Notes under the pieces: model-generated | The model's input: only the letters and a program-made list of their open reading frames with translations | Database searches by the model: none | What the model was told of the DNA's origin: nothing | Program-made: the position numbers and the translations under genes | Shown here: piece by piece, positions 43,551 to 51,661 of the stretch | How the letters are laid out: each line of letters begins with the position of its first letter | How positions within the stretch are numbered: position 1 is the stretch's first letter | Assembly: GCA_964611645.1 (NCBI GenBank) | Contig: CAZTAO010000011.1 | Location: forward strand, 1-64,000 | DNA from: CAZTAO01 sp964611645 | GTDB lineage: Bacteria > Armatimonadota > UBA5829 | Reading direction: 5' to 3' | DNA length: 64,000 nucleotides

Positions 43551-44612
43551 CTACTGCGAAGTGAGCTTCTCCAGCAGACCCTCCTCGCTAGACCTGCCAA
43601 CCAGAATCGTGAGATCCCACTCCCAATTTGACTTCGGTCGAATCTCCTGCAGCATCTTTCGGGTTTCGCTGAACTTGTAGTCCTCGCCGCCGTTGGTTGG
43701 TTCGATACCGGCGTTGTAGTGGGGGTTCTTGTCGTCCAGCTTCAGTCCCTGGTTGATCCACAGGCCGATGTAGGGGATTTGCCTGGGAGAGAAGAGCATT
43801 GCGTAGAAGTCGCCGGTTTTGGGGTCACGGAAGCCGCCGAAGCCCTGGTCGAGGGGTCTGGTGTAGACTTTGAGCGCCGACTCCGTTTCCGGTCCGCCCA
43901 GCTTCATCCAGAGAAGCCCGTTGCGGGTCTGCGTCTTCCACGGCTTCGTCGACTCCTGGAACCTGGCGCTGTCCGGCAGAAAGACCTCCATCCCCGGCTC
44001 GATGGCCACAAGCGCGTGGCCCGCCCAGATGGCTTTCATCCGCATCGGCGTCGGGTTGGCGACCTTGTAGCTGATCTCCAGCCTGTTGGGTTCGACCAGC
44101 TTCACCGTCTTCTCGAACTCATAGGGCAGCCTGATTCCGTGGACGGACAGACGCACCTGCCCCACCTCAGGGACCATCCCTCCAGGTATGATACCTGGAG
44201 GGATCTCGGTTCCTATGGTGTAATCCCACGGCAGTGACCAGACCTCTCCGTGATCCGGCAGGACTATGCCTTTCCAGGGGCCGTCTGGGTACGGCGATGC
44301 GCCTACGGTAGGAAAGCAGTCATCGAAACCGCTCACATCATACTTCATGTAGTTGGCGGCGTAGGCGGGGAGCTTGTAGTCGACATACGGGTTCCGCCAC
44401 ATCCACTCCCGCCCGGTCCGCTTGTCTTTGACGGAGATGATGCTGGCTCCCTTTTCCGGAAGCAGAACCACGCTCATCGTGGGGCAGTCCAGCGTGATAG
44501 CTTTGAGGCCACGAAACGTGGTCTGCGTGACTGTCACACTTGCCTGCGCCTGGCACTGCGCCAGAGCCATCAGAACCGCTACAGTCGCCGGAATCATCCC
44601 GAAAACTTTCAT
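43551..44612 (-). CDS. Secreted galactose-mutarotase-like (DUF4432-type) protein
   Basis: An exported beta-sandwich protein of the mutarotase superfamily, about 353 residues. ATG at 44612 (MKVFGMIPATVAVLMALAQC) is 9 bases from GAGGAG and is preferred to ATGs at 44618 and 44621, which sit too close to it. The signal sequence ends near AQA-SVT. Superfamily features: SVVLLPEKGASIISVKDKRTGREWMWRNP, GFDDCFPTVGASPYPDG, LPDHGEVWSLPW and FGGFRDPKTGDFYAMLFSP. A 29-base palindromic repeat (44176-44204) is read in frame as EIPPGIIPGGM. It lies 27 bases after the BNR-like gene. Probably binds or isomerises a sugar; substrate unknown. Confidence 0.8.
   Translation of the reverse strand: MKVFGMIPATVAVLMALAQCQAQASVTVTQTTFRGLKAITLDCPTMSVVLLPEKGASIISVKDKRTGREWMWRNPYVDYKLPAYAANYMKYDVSGFDDCFPTVGASPYPDGPWKGIVLPDHGEVWSLPWDYTIGTEIPPGIIPGGMVPEVGQVRLSVHGIRLPYEFEKTVKLVEPNRLEISYKVANPTPMRMKAIWAGHALVAIEPGMEVFLPDSARFQESTKPWKTQTRNGLLWMKLGGPETESALKVYTRPLDQGFGGFRDPKTGDFYAMLFSPRQIPYIGLWINQGLKLDDKNPHYNAGIEPTNGGEDYKFSETRKMLQEIRPKSNWEWDLTILVGRSSEEGLLEKLTSQ
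44176..44204. repeat. Palindromic repeat, ATCCCTCCAGGT family, copy 2 (inside a gene)
   Basis: ATCCCTCCAGGTAT (44176-44189) and ATACCTGGAGGGAT (44191-44204), perfect 14-base arms with a single central base. It lies inside the mutarotase-like coding sequence and keeps the frame, encoding IPPGIIPGG on the minus strand. Confidence 0.9.
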
Positions 44613-44639
44613 GCTCATCATCTCCTCGAATAGACCGAT

Positions 44640-46394
44640 CTACTTATCTTCCGCGTTCAGTGTCCACAGATCGCGCATCATAAGGGGCTTGGCCCAGGCT
44701 GCCACTTCCTTGAACTCTCCCTGGCTCTGGTCGGACATCAGGCCGATGGTTCCAGATGCGTAGGTCTTGTCCCTGGTTCCGGCATATCTGGGGTTGTCGA
44801 TGTCCGTTCCGACGTGGACCGCGCCCTGGATGAGGTCTCCCGTGACTTTCACCTGAAGCTGGAGCCAGTTACCCTTTTTGGCGTTGCATTTCACCCCGCG
44901 CAGCACCTTCAGCGCGCCGTTGTCCAGCCTGGCAATTACCGCCATCGGGCTTCCCTGCGCGTAAACATACCGCTCGCTTATCTCAAGTGCGCTGAGGATG
45001 TCCGGTTGGGTCTTCTCGGCAAACCACCTGTCGTAGGCTTCTGATCCGGGCATAACTACCGCGAACAGATACCCGGACTTGCCATCGGCTGACATCCGGA
45101 AAGCAACGCCGTCCGCCTTGTCCAGCCTGATCTTGGCTCGAAGATGAAGGTCTTTGAATGACTGGTCATTGCGCTTTGTCACAGCCAGCCGGGCAGCAGG
45201 GTCTTTCTGTGTGGCGATTCCTATCCGCCGATACCGGAACCGAGTCGCCTCTACCGATGCGTCGTAGAACCACGGATACGGGGAATCCCCTGTGCCTTTC
45301 TGAGTAACGCACAGAATCCGGTCCGGCCCAACATCGGTCATCTTGCCGTAGTAGGAAGTGAAGACCTGGGGCAGCCTGTACCATGTCTTGCCGTCATCAA
45401 GGGTGTACCAATGTCCCGATATCCCCCAGAACCAGATGGCGCCATCGCTGCATCGGGCCAGTTCCGGCATTCCGGTGTGCGGCATCGGCAGCACCCTGGG
45501 AACGGATGCCTCGTACTTGCCGGGGCCGATTCTCGTGAGATACGTCAGCACAGGCGAACCACCGCTGCCAACAATCACCATAATCCGCCCATCGGCCAAC
45601 TCCACCATCGCGACTTCTTCGTGCGTGTCCTTGATGATCTGCGGGTCAGACCCTTCCGGCTTAAGCTGCTGCCACTCCGACCAAGTCTTGCCGTTGTCCA
45701 GCGACTCCGCGACCACGCACAGAATATCGCTCTGGAGCCAAGCGCCATCAGCCTTTCTCTGCTTTATCCACCAGTCTGCCCCGGGGGCGGCAACCAGGCG
45801 GCCGTCGCGGCAAACGATGGTGGCCATACCGTGGTTGATGAAGTCCCCGTTCTTCGCAACGGCGAACCTGAGATTCCCGCCTCTGGGTTCCATATTAATG
45901 CCCAGGTTTTTCCAAGTATCTCCGCCATTCTTGGACACAAGAGTGGGATGGACGATGGTAGTGGTCTTGTTGCCTTCGACGAAAGGCCAGAAGCCCATAC
46001 CGTAATCCTTTATGAATGCCCGCCAGGATTCCTCGGTTCTACCTCGACCATAGGTAGGCACATAGCTGGGGTCCAGAGCAGGATTACCTTTGACTTCAGC
46101 GAAGCTGATGCGGGCGGAGCCATCCTTCTGTTTCCACAGACCGACCCACGCAACATGCGAAGGCTCCTCGGGGCTGCGGTAGATCTCATCGACGCGGATA
46201 TCGAACAACTGAGCGCGCTCCTCAAATGCCCAGTCTCCGCTTGCGTGAGTCCATCTGGCATTCGACGCGCCAACGAAGCTCTCTTCGTAAGCAGCTTTCC
46301 CTGGGTTGCGGGTCTTTGCGGAAGGATCGACGGCCATGGCTGACGTGGACATCAATAGAAGAGCGATGGCTGCTATAGCATAGAGTGTCTTCAA
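44640..46394 (-). CDS. Secreted sialidase/BNR-repeat protein
   Basis: A 584-residue exported protein, signal sequence MKTLYAIAAIALLLMSTSAMA. At least three Asp-box (BNR) motifs are visible: SKNGGDTWKNLG, SLDNGKTWSEWQQL and LDDGKTWYRLPQ, the mark of six-bladed sialidase-type propellers. The N-terminal and C-terminal thirds are beta-rich and may be binding modules (YEESFVGASNARWTHASGDWAFEE; YAGTRDKTYASGTIGLMSD). Catalytic residues of true sialidases were not identified, so it may bind or cleave another glycan. It is the first gene of a two-gene unit with the mutarotase-like protein and has its own promoter (46477-46505). Confidence 0.8.
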   Translation of the reverse strand: MKTLYAIAAIALLLMSTSAMAVDPSAKTRNPGKAAYEESFVGASNARWTHASGDWAFEERAQLFDIRVDEIYRSPEEPSHVAWVGLWKQKDGSARISFAEVKGNPALDPSYVPTYGRGRTEESWRAFIKDYGMGFWPFVEGNKTTTIVHPTLVSKNGGDTWKNLGINMEPRGGNLRFAVAKNGDFINHGMATIVCRDGRLVAAPGADWWIKQRKADGAWLQSDILCVVAESLDNGKTWSEWQQLKPEGSDPQIIKDTHEEVAMVELADGRIMVIVGSGGSPVLTYLTRIGPGKYEASVPRVLPMPHTGMPELARCSDGAIWFWGISGHWYTLDDGKTWYRLPQVFTSYYGKMTDVGPDRILCVTQKGTGDSPYPWFYDASVEATRFRYRRIGIATQKDPAARLAVTKRNDQSFKDLHLRAKIRLDKADGVAFRMSADGKSGYLFAVVMPGSEAYDRWFAEKTQPDILSALEISERYVYAQGSPMAVIARLDNGALKVLRGVKCNAKKGNWLQLQVKVTGDLIQGAVHVGTDIDNPRYAGTRDKTYASGTIGLMSDQSQGEFKEVAAWAKPLMMRDLWTLNAEDK

Positions 46395-46476
46395 GCGCCT
46401 ACACCTCTTTGTCTAAACAGGATTCTTGGGATTCATTGATGGGCAGGAATGGGTCGATTCCAGCCCATATCCTCGG

Positions 46477-46505
46477 ATTGTACCATACCGGGCTTGATTA
46501 GCCAA
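46477..46505 (-). promoter_or_regulatory. Candidate promoter of the BNR-like gene
   Basis: On the minus strand TTGGCT (complement of 46500-46505) and TACAAT (complement of 46477-46482) are 17 bases apart, 83 bases before the ATG at 46394. Confidence 0.55.
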
Positions 46506-46584
46506 ACAAAAACAGGATTCACTGAGGATATTGCGGTGGATGTGTCTAATGCTGTCATGAGAGATGCCACAACGGAGCAACAAC

Positions 46585-47877
46585 ATGAGATCATCCTCCA
46601 AGCACTACGACGACCTCCGGCAGTTCATTGAGGACACGCCTATTATCGACTGCCACAACCACGCGCGGTCGGAGTCGCACGATTACAGCGACCCGGTCAA
46701 AGTGATTGCTAACGCGGATTTCTACTACATCTCGGATATGAACAGCGTCTCGTCCGGGCCGGAGATGGAGCTTGTACTGGACACCGGCAAGAGTCTGGAG
46801 GAGCGCTGGCCGACGCTTGAGCGAGTATGGAAGCGCAGCAGCAATACCGGCTATGGGATGATGGTCCGGCGAGTTTTGAAGCAGTTCTATGGGATGGACA
46901 GCCTCACCCTAGAGGGTCTGAAGTCAATGCAGGGGCGGATCCCCGACTTCCACGACGAGGCCGTGTATGACAAAACACTGGGGATGGCGGGGATAGTTGC
47001 GCGGCTGGAGGACTCTGCCCCGCCGGTTATGACCATTCTAGACGGCACTTACAAGATGCCGGCACGAGGAAAGCTGGTCGCGCGAATAACCAACTACCAC
47101 GATGTGCGCACCTGCGATATGATCCAGGAAAAGGCTCTGGCGGTCGGGCGGAGCGTTGTCAGTTCGCTCGATGAGTATCTGGACCTGCTCAGGTTCATAC
47201 TCACAGGCTGCGAGGAGCGCGGGGCGGTGGCTGTTAAGGACCAGAGCGCATATACCCGAACCCTGGACTATGCCAACCCGACTCGCGCGGAGGCTGAGGC
47301 TGTCTTCAACTGGCTGATGGAGGACCCTCGCCGCCGGGCGTCGGACCCCGAGCAGTCCAAGCCGCTGGATGATTTCCTGCTCCATCAACTGATCCGCATC
47401 GCCCGCGACCTGGAGCTTCCGGTGCAGGTCCACACGGGCCTGCTGGCAGGCTGCCGCAACGACATTCGCGCTGCCAACGCAGCCCACCTGATCCCGCTGC
47501 TGGCGACTCACCGGGACGTCAACTTCGACCTCTTCCACGCCAACTGGCCCTACGACGGCGAGCTGCTGTTCCTGGCGAAGAACTACTCCAACGTGCGCAT
47601 CAACATGTGCTGGGCGCACATCATCGACCCGATCTACTGCCAGAGGTTTCTGACCCAGGCGGTGTCCGCCGTCCCGCACTGCAAAGTCCACGGCTACGGC
47701 TCCGATTTCAGCGGCCTCGCGGCGGATATGGCCTGGGCGCACGCATCAATGGCAAGAGACAACATAACCATAGCGCTCTGCGACCTGATCGACATGGAAT
47801 ATCTGGACATATCCGAAGCCAAGGAGATAGCGCGAGGGTGGCTGTATGATAACCCGAAGGAGTTCTATGGGGTATAG
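46585..47877 (+). CDS. Amidohydrolase-family metal-dependent hydrolase
   Basis: Cytoplasmic TIM-barrel hydrolase of 430 residues (amidohydrolase_2 type). Start ATG at 46585 has CGGAG 7 bases upstream; the earlier in-frame ATG at 46564 lacks one. Metal-site features: TPIIDCHNHARSE (HxH), LELPVQVHTGLLAGCRND (third His), DVNFDLFHANWPYDGE (fourth His) and GYGSDFSG near the C-terminus (Asp). This layout is shared by decarboxylase/hydrolase members and uronate-isomerase-like proteins. It is divergent from the BNR-like gene, so a role in catabolism of released sugars or acids is plausible but unproven. Confidence 0.85.
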   Translation: MRSSSKHYDDLRQFIEDTPIIDCHNHARSESHDYSDPVKVIANADFYYISDMNSVSSGPEMELVLDTGKSLEERWPTLERVWKRSSNTGYGMMVRRVLKQFYGMDSLTLEGLKSMQGRIPDFHDEAVYDKTLGMAGIVARLEDSAPPVMTILDGTYKMPARGKLVARITNYHDVRTCDMIQEKALAVGRSVVSSLDEYLDLLRFILTGCEERGAVAVKDQSAYTRTLDYANPTRAEAEAVFNWLMEDPRRRASDPEQSKPLDDFLLHQLIRIARDLELPVQVHTGLLAGCRNDIRAANAAHLIPLLATHRDVNFDLFHANWPYDGELLFLAKNYSNVRINMCWAHIIDPIYCQRFLTQAVSAVPHCKVHGYGSDFSGLAADMAWAHASMARDNITIALCDLIDMEYLDISEAKEIARGWLYDNPKEFYGV

Positions 47878-47924
47878 CTAACGGCCAATAGCCTATGGCA
47901 GATGGCAGTTAGCGCGAGGAAGGT

Positions 47925-48001
47925 GTTTCGGGATTTGAGGAGCGGCCACTGAGCCCCCGTTAGAAAGACAAACACTTCAACCGCTCCGGAAATCCCGAAA
48001 C
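47925..48001. repeat. Long imperfect inverted repeat, GTTTCGGGAT family
   Basis: Arms of 21 bases (47925-47945 and 47981-48001) match at 19 positions; both start from GTTTCGGGATTT and end GAGCGG. The loop is 35 bases. It follows the amidohydrolase stop by 47 bases. The same core, GTTTCGGGATCT, forms the palindrome inside the gene at 60797-62998. The next 60 bases hold a further degenerate repeat. Confidence 0.75.
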
Positions 48002-48070
48002 AGACCCCTCGCACGGAAAGCTAAGTTTGGACTGGAAGCCGGATCGAGTCCGACATGACGGAGAGCAAGT

Positions 48071-48583
48071 GTGACGCAGAACGAATTCGAATTCCTGGAC
48101 CCTGGGCGCTTGACGGATGGCGAGTTGGAGCTTGTGCTTATTGAGACATCTCCAGGCAACCCGACCACCGGCCACGCGCCGGAGTACAGCTTCCAGATGC
48201 GGGTGCGCGGCAAGAACGCGGGCCATATCAGCCTGCGCGTCGCCGACTATGACAGGATACTGATGTACGCCGGTCACATCGGCTACACAGTCCAGCCTGA
48301 GCACCGGGGCCACCACTACGCCGAACGCGCCTGCCGCCTGCTCCTGCCCCTCTCCAAAGCCCACGACCAGACCACAATCTGGATCACCTGCAACCCGGAC
48401 AACATCCCCTCCCGCCGAACCTGCGAGCGCCTGGGCGCGGAACTGGTTGAGATAGTCGAGCTTCCGCTGGAAGAAAGCAGGCGCATGCAGGGTGCTATGC
48501 GGAAGTGCCGGTATAGGTGGAGGTGGGTTAGTATCCCCCCAACTCCCCATAAGCCTCAAACAGCGCCAGCACATTCTCTATAG
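48071..48583 (+). CDS. GNAT-family acetyltransferase
   Basis: A 170-residue N-acetyltransferase, substrate unknown. Acetyl-CoA fold features: GHISLRVADYDRILMYAGHIGYTV (beta4), then the pyrophosphate loop region QPEHRGHHYAERACRLLLPLS, and ITCNPDNIPSRRTCERLGAELVEI near the end, all typical of GNAT enzymes. The start is GTG at 48071 behind a GAGAG ribosome site. Its last 56 bases overlap, tail to tail, the URO-D gene on the opposite strand, so the C-terminus (after MRKCRYRWRW) may be non-essential. Confidence 0.85.
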   Translation: MTQNEFEFLDPGRLTDGELELVLIETSPGNPTTGHAPEYSFQMRVRGKNAGHISLRVADYDRILMYAGHIGYTVQPEHRGHHYAERACRLLLPLSKAHDQTTIWITCNPDNIPSRRTCERLGAELVEIVELPLEESRRMQGAMRKCRYRWRWVSIPPTPHKPQTAPAHSL

Positions 48584-49613
48584 GGGTGTCGGGTTGGATG
48601 TTGTGGGCGGTGCTTATTATGAAGCCGCCGCCTGGTTTCCCGGCTTCCATTCTGGCTTTGACTTCCGCCCGAATATCCTCGCGGGAGCCTTTCGGGATGG
48701 TGTGCTGGATGTCCATTGAGCCGTGGAAACTCAGATCTTTCCCGAACTCTCGCTTTAGGTCTGCGAGGTCCATTCCGTGGGCTCTGGGCTGGACTGATTG
48801 CAGGATGTCCAGGCCGCAGTCGATGAAGTCAGGGATGAGGTCGCGTACTGCCCCGCAGGTGTGGTGAATTACCTTGATGCCGTGCTTGTGGGCAACCTCG
48901 ATGAAAGCCTTGAAGCCGGGCTTGAAGAACCTCCGCCACATTTCCACACCCACCAACGGCCCGTTCTGGGTACCGAAGTCATCGCCCATCATAAAGATGT
49001 CTATCTTGCCTTTGGCGGCTGCAAAGACCTTGTCATTATAGGGGATGAAGTAGTCGCGGATGTGGCCGAAGATGGCGTCGGCGATGTCGGGGTCGCAGGT
49101 CATATCCATATAGATCTGCTCCATCCCCCTCAGATACATCGCGGGCTTGAGCTGGGCAGTGCGGTCCAGCCGGTCGCCCGCGTAGACAACCGCGTACCCC
49201 GGAAACGCCGAGCAGTCCGACTCCACCCTGCTGTAGTCCCATGAATCCGCGCTGGGCCAGTGGGGGTAGGAGTCTATGCCGGCGGCGGACTCGACTTCCT
49301 CCAGCGGAGACTTTACCACGTGGGAGTAAGTCCACTGGTAGACGCCGGTGTCCACTTTCATACTCTTGCGGATGACTCCCCAGAGATCCTCCGATGTGCC
49401 ATCATCGAACTTCCGGAGTTCCCTTCCGACATAACTGGGTCCACGATAGTACCGCAGGTCGACATCCAGATAGCGCAGCAGCGCCTCCAGATCGGCCAGC
49501 CCCAGGTGGGAGATGAGCTTGGCCTCGATCTCAGGGGTGGCCCAGAGATCCCAGGGGACTCTGTCGGGTTCCTTGTGGTTCAGGGCTGTTCTTACTCGGT
49601 CTATATGGGTCAT
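48528..49613 (-). CDS. URO-D superfamily protein (methyltransferase-branch motif)
   Basis: A 361-residue URO-D superfamily protein, fourth in the window. It begins MTHIDRVRTALNHKEPDRVPWDLW, carries FMMGDDFGTQNGPLVGVEMWRRF, and IHHTCGAVRDLIPDFIDCGLDILQSVQP with the His-x-Cys pair, then FHGSMDIQHTIPKGSRED and FIISTAHNIQPDTPIENV. It is closest in motif to the proteins at 7219 and 16704. It is not next to a transporter but precedes, on the same strand, nothing recognisable downstream; its 3' end overlaps the GNAT gene. Reaction unknown; not a canonical HemE. Confidence 0.85.
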   Translation of the reverse strand: MTHIDRVRTALNHKEPDRVPWDLWATPEIEAKLISHLGLADLEALLRYLDVDLRYYRGPSYVGRELRKFDDGTSEDLWGVIRKSMKVDTGVYQWTYSHVVKSPLEEVESAAGIDSYPHWPSADSWDYSRVESDCSAFPGYAVVYAGDRLDRTAQLKPAMYLRGMEQIYMDMTCDPDIADAIFGHIRDYFIPYNDKVFAAAKGKIDIFMMGDDFGTQNGPLVGVEMWRRFFKPGFKAFIEVAHKHGIKVIHHTCGAVRDLIPDFIDCGLDILQSVQPRAHGMDLADLKREFGKDLSFHGSMDIQHTIPKGSREDIRAEVKARMEAGKPGGGFIISTAHNIQPDTPIENVLALFEAYGELGGY

Positions 49614-49652
49614 GAATTGCTCCGCTATGGTTCAGACTTGGAAGATATGAAT

Positions 49653-49691
49653 GACCGCCCCTAACCCCTCTGCGAGGAGGGGAATTACTTA
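49653..49691. repeat. GGGGAATTACTT-type hairpin repeat at a stop codon, copy 2
   Basis: GACCGCCCCTAACCCCTCTG then CGAGGAGGGGAATTACTTA, with CCCCTC pairing to GAGG-GGGG. Its right end contains the stop codon (49689-49691) of the minus-strand DUF4091 gene. Confidence 0.75.
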
Positions 49692-51509
49692 CTTTCCCTG
49701 CAGCTTCAGTATCTGTTTGGCTACTTTCTCGCGGGCTTTGTCGTAGTCGGCGGAGGTCCAGCCGTTGGGGTATAGATACCAGCCGGTGGCTATCTTCACG
49801 CCGTCTCGCTCGCCCTTGAATTGCCAGTCGCACTGCGTGCCTTCTATGTTTCGTATCGTTGCCAGAGCGAAGTTGAAGGGCGTCAGCTTGAGTGAGGCTT
49901 GCAGGTTGCTCGAGTCGAACGCTCCGGACTTCTTCTTGGCAGCAAGCTGCTCAAGGGTTACTATATACCGCAGGTCGTCGGCCCCGGCTCTCAGGCACAC
50001 GAGGTCAATGGACGGCCCGCCTGAAAGGCCCCTCGCGGGATCCGGCGGATACCAGTAGGACATGTCACCATACTGGGTATCGAGATCGTTATATGCGTCG
50101 CCTGAAATGCAGGCGTACGCCCAATAATACATACCTTTGCAGGTGCTGCCAAGGCTGCGGAAGAACCAGCCTCCGTTGAATCGCATCGTTGAGGGCTGGG
50201 GCCTGCAATGGGCGGCGGTGATGTTGTAGGTCCAGAGTTCTTTCTTCTCATCGGCAACCCTCTTCACAACCTCCGGCCACGGCGGCTGGCCGTGGGAGGT
50301 GGTGTCCCAGTAACGCAGTGTGATGACATCTACATACTGGATGGTCCTGGCAACCCAGGCGTCGTCCTCTTTGTTGGAGTAGGCAAGGTAGTGGTCCATC
50401 TCGGTGCGGAATCCGGCTTTCTTGATGAACGGCAGCCTGAGCTCCGAACTGGCCATCCGCTCGGGAACGCTTGCGCACTCATCGTCCGGCTGCACGATCA
50501 CTTCCGCCCAGCCTTTCTCTGCGATCTGTTGCCGAAGCTTTGTCAGGGCCGATATGTAGAGATCAGCGCACCTCCGGGCATCATCGGGCGATTGCTTCTT
50601 GCACCACTCCCAGATGTCATCGCCCATCAACCATAGCAGAGGTTTGGTGTAGCCGAGCTCCTTGTAGGCAGTCAGGGTATTGGCAATGGTTGAGCCGGTG
50701 ACATCAACATCCACGCTGTCCCCCGAGAGGGTCAGCTTCACGCCGCTGTTGTCGTGGGTGCCAACCGAGGTCGCCCCGTACTCCCGCTGCTGGGCGAGCT
50801 TCTCGCGGCTGGGGGAATCGTAGAAACCGAGGTTGATGGGGTTGTCGGCGAGCTTGATCGGCAGCACATCGATCTCCAGCGGGAGCCGCACGGTCTCTTC
50901 CGCCGCGATGCTGATTGCTCCCTTGTAAAGCCCCGGCTTGGCGTTGTCGGGCACGCGGACAGTCACCCAGAACCATTCCGAGCGCTTCGCGGGCACGTTG
51001 ACGGCGTCCTCTTTGGAGAGCCAGGTCGGCATATACATAAAGTCGCCTGGGCCGGCGTATTCATCGAGGCGCTTGAAAACGGACCTGGCGACCCGGACTT
51101 CCAGATTCTCCGCCGGAATAACTGCCCCCTTGGCGGTCCTGAGCGCGCCGGCCGTGACCCTGATATTGCTAAGGTCGCCAAGCGTATAGACTGCGAATGT
51201 GACAGGCTGATATTGGCCAGGCGCCGCGAATGTCTTGAGTTGGGTCACCCTCTCTTTTGCCATGGGCACGGAGTTGGGGAAGATGAGTTCGGCCATCGGG
51301 CGGGAATAGAGGATGAACTTGCGGCCTTGCTCGATCTGGGTGGGCTTCGGGGCGGGCTTGTCGTCCACAAACACCCGCTCAACCAAACCGTCTTCAACCT
51401 TGGGAGGTTCCGGCCTCCACGACACGTCAACACTTCCTGCGCACGGGATCGCCGGCACAGCAAGTATCAACACCAGTAGCAGGCAGATGGCCGGGGTACG
51501 GCTAGACAT
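49689..51509 (-). CDS. Secreted DUF4091-domain protein
   Basis: A 606-residue exported protein; ATG at 51509 gives signal sequence MSSRTPAICLLLVLILAVPAIPCAGS, better than the frame's first ATG at 51545. The middle is beta-rich (PGQYQPVTFAVYTLGDLSNI, VTVRVPDNAKPGLYKGAISIAAEETVRLPLEIDVLPIKL). The barrel part follows (WLMGDDIWEWCKKQ, VIVQPDDECASVPERM, YWDTTSHGQPPW). The end has the DUF4091 signature MSYWYPPDPARGLSGGPSIDLVCLRAGADDLRYIVTLEQL in shortened form (D-L-R-Y near the end of a glycan-active barrel). It is related to but shorter than the two 900-residue proteins. Substrate unknown. Confidence 0.82.
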   Translation of the reverse strand: MSSRTPAICLLLVLILAVPAIPCAGSVDVSWRPEPPKVEDGLVERVFVDDKPAPKPTQIEQGRKFILYSRPMAELIFPNSVPMAKERVTQLKTFAAPGQYQPVTFAVYTLGDLSNIRVTAGALRTAKGAVIPAENLEVRVARSVFKRLDEYAGPGDFMYMPTWLSKEDAVNVPAKRSEWFWVTVRVPDNAKPGLYKGAISIAAEETVRLPLEIDVLPIKLADNPINLGFYDSPSREKLAQQREYGATSVGTHDNSGVKLTLSGDSVDVDVTGSTIANTLTAYKELGYTKPLLWLMGDDIWEWCKKQSPDDARRCADLYISALTKLRQQIAEKGWAEVIVQPDDECASVPERMASSELRLPFIKKAGFRTEMDHYLAYSNKEDDAWVARTIQYVDVITLRYWDTTSHGQPPWPEVVKRVADEKKELWTYNITAAHCRPQPSTMRFNGGWFFRSLGSTCKGMYYWAYACISGDAYNDLDTQYGDMSYWYPPDPARGLSGGPSIDLVCLRAGADDLRYIVTLEQLAAKKKSGAFDSSNLQASLKLTPFNFALATIRNIEGTQCDWQFKGERDGVKIATGWYLYPNGWTSADYDKAREKVAKQILKLQGK

Positions 51510-51582
51510 TGGAAGGCACCTCTTCGCTGAGTCGATGCTGTACACTTGGCGATTGGAGGGGGGAATACCTTCTGCGTTTGGG

Positions 51583-51612
51583 TTGCGCGGTGGGCGGAAA
51601 GAAGCGTAGAAT
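51583..51612 (+). promoter_or_regulatory. Candidate promoter of the 415-residue protein gene
   Basis: TTGCGC (51583-51588) and TAGAAT (51607-51612), 18 bases apart, 50 bases before the ATG at 51662, which has AGGAG as ribosome site. Confidence 0.4.
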
Positions 51613-51661
51613 ACTGAAGATCAAGCCCGGTCGCCGATAGCTATCTACCAGGAGCACACTC

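Noticed and set aside
7219..49613. Calling any of the four URO-D proteins HemE (uroporphyrinogen decarboxylase)
   Set aside because: They lack the HemE N-terminal substrate motif and are in transporter or carbohydrate contexts; three have the His-x-Cys site of the methyltransferase branch.
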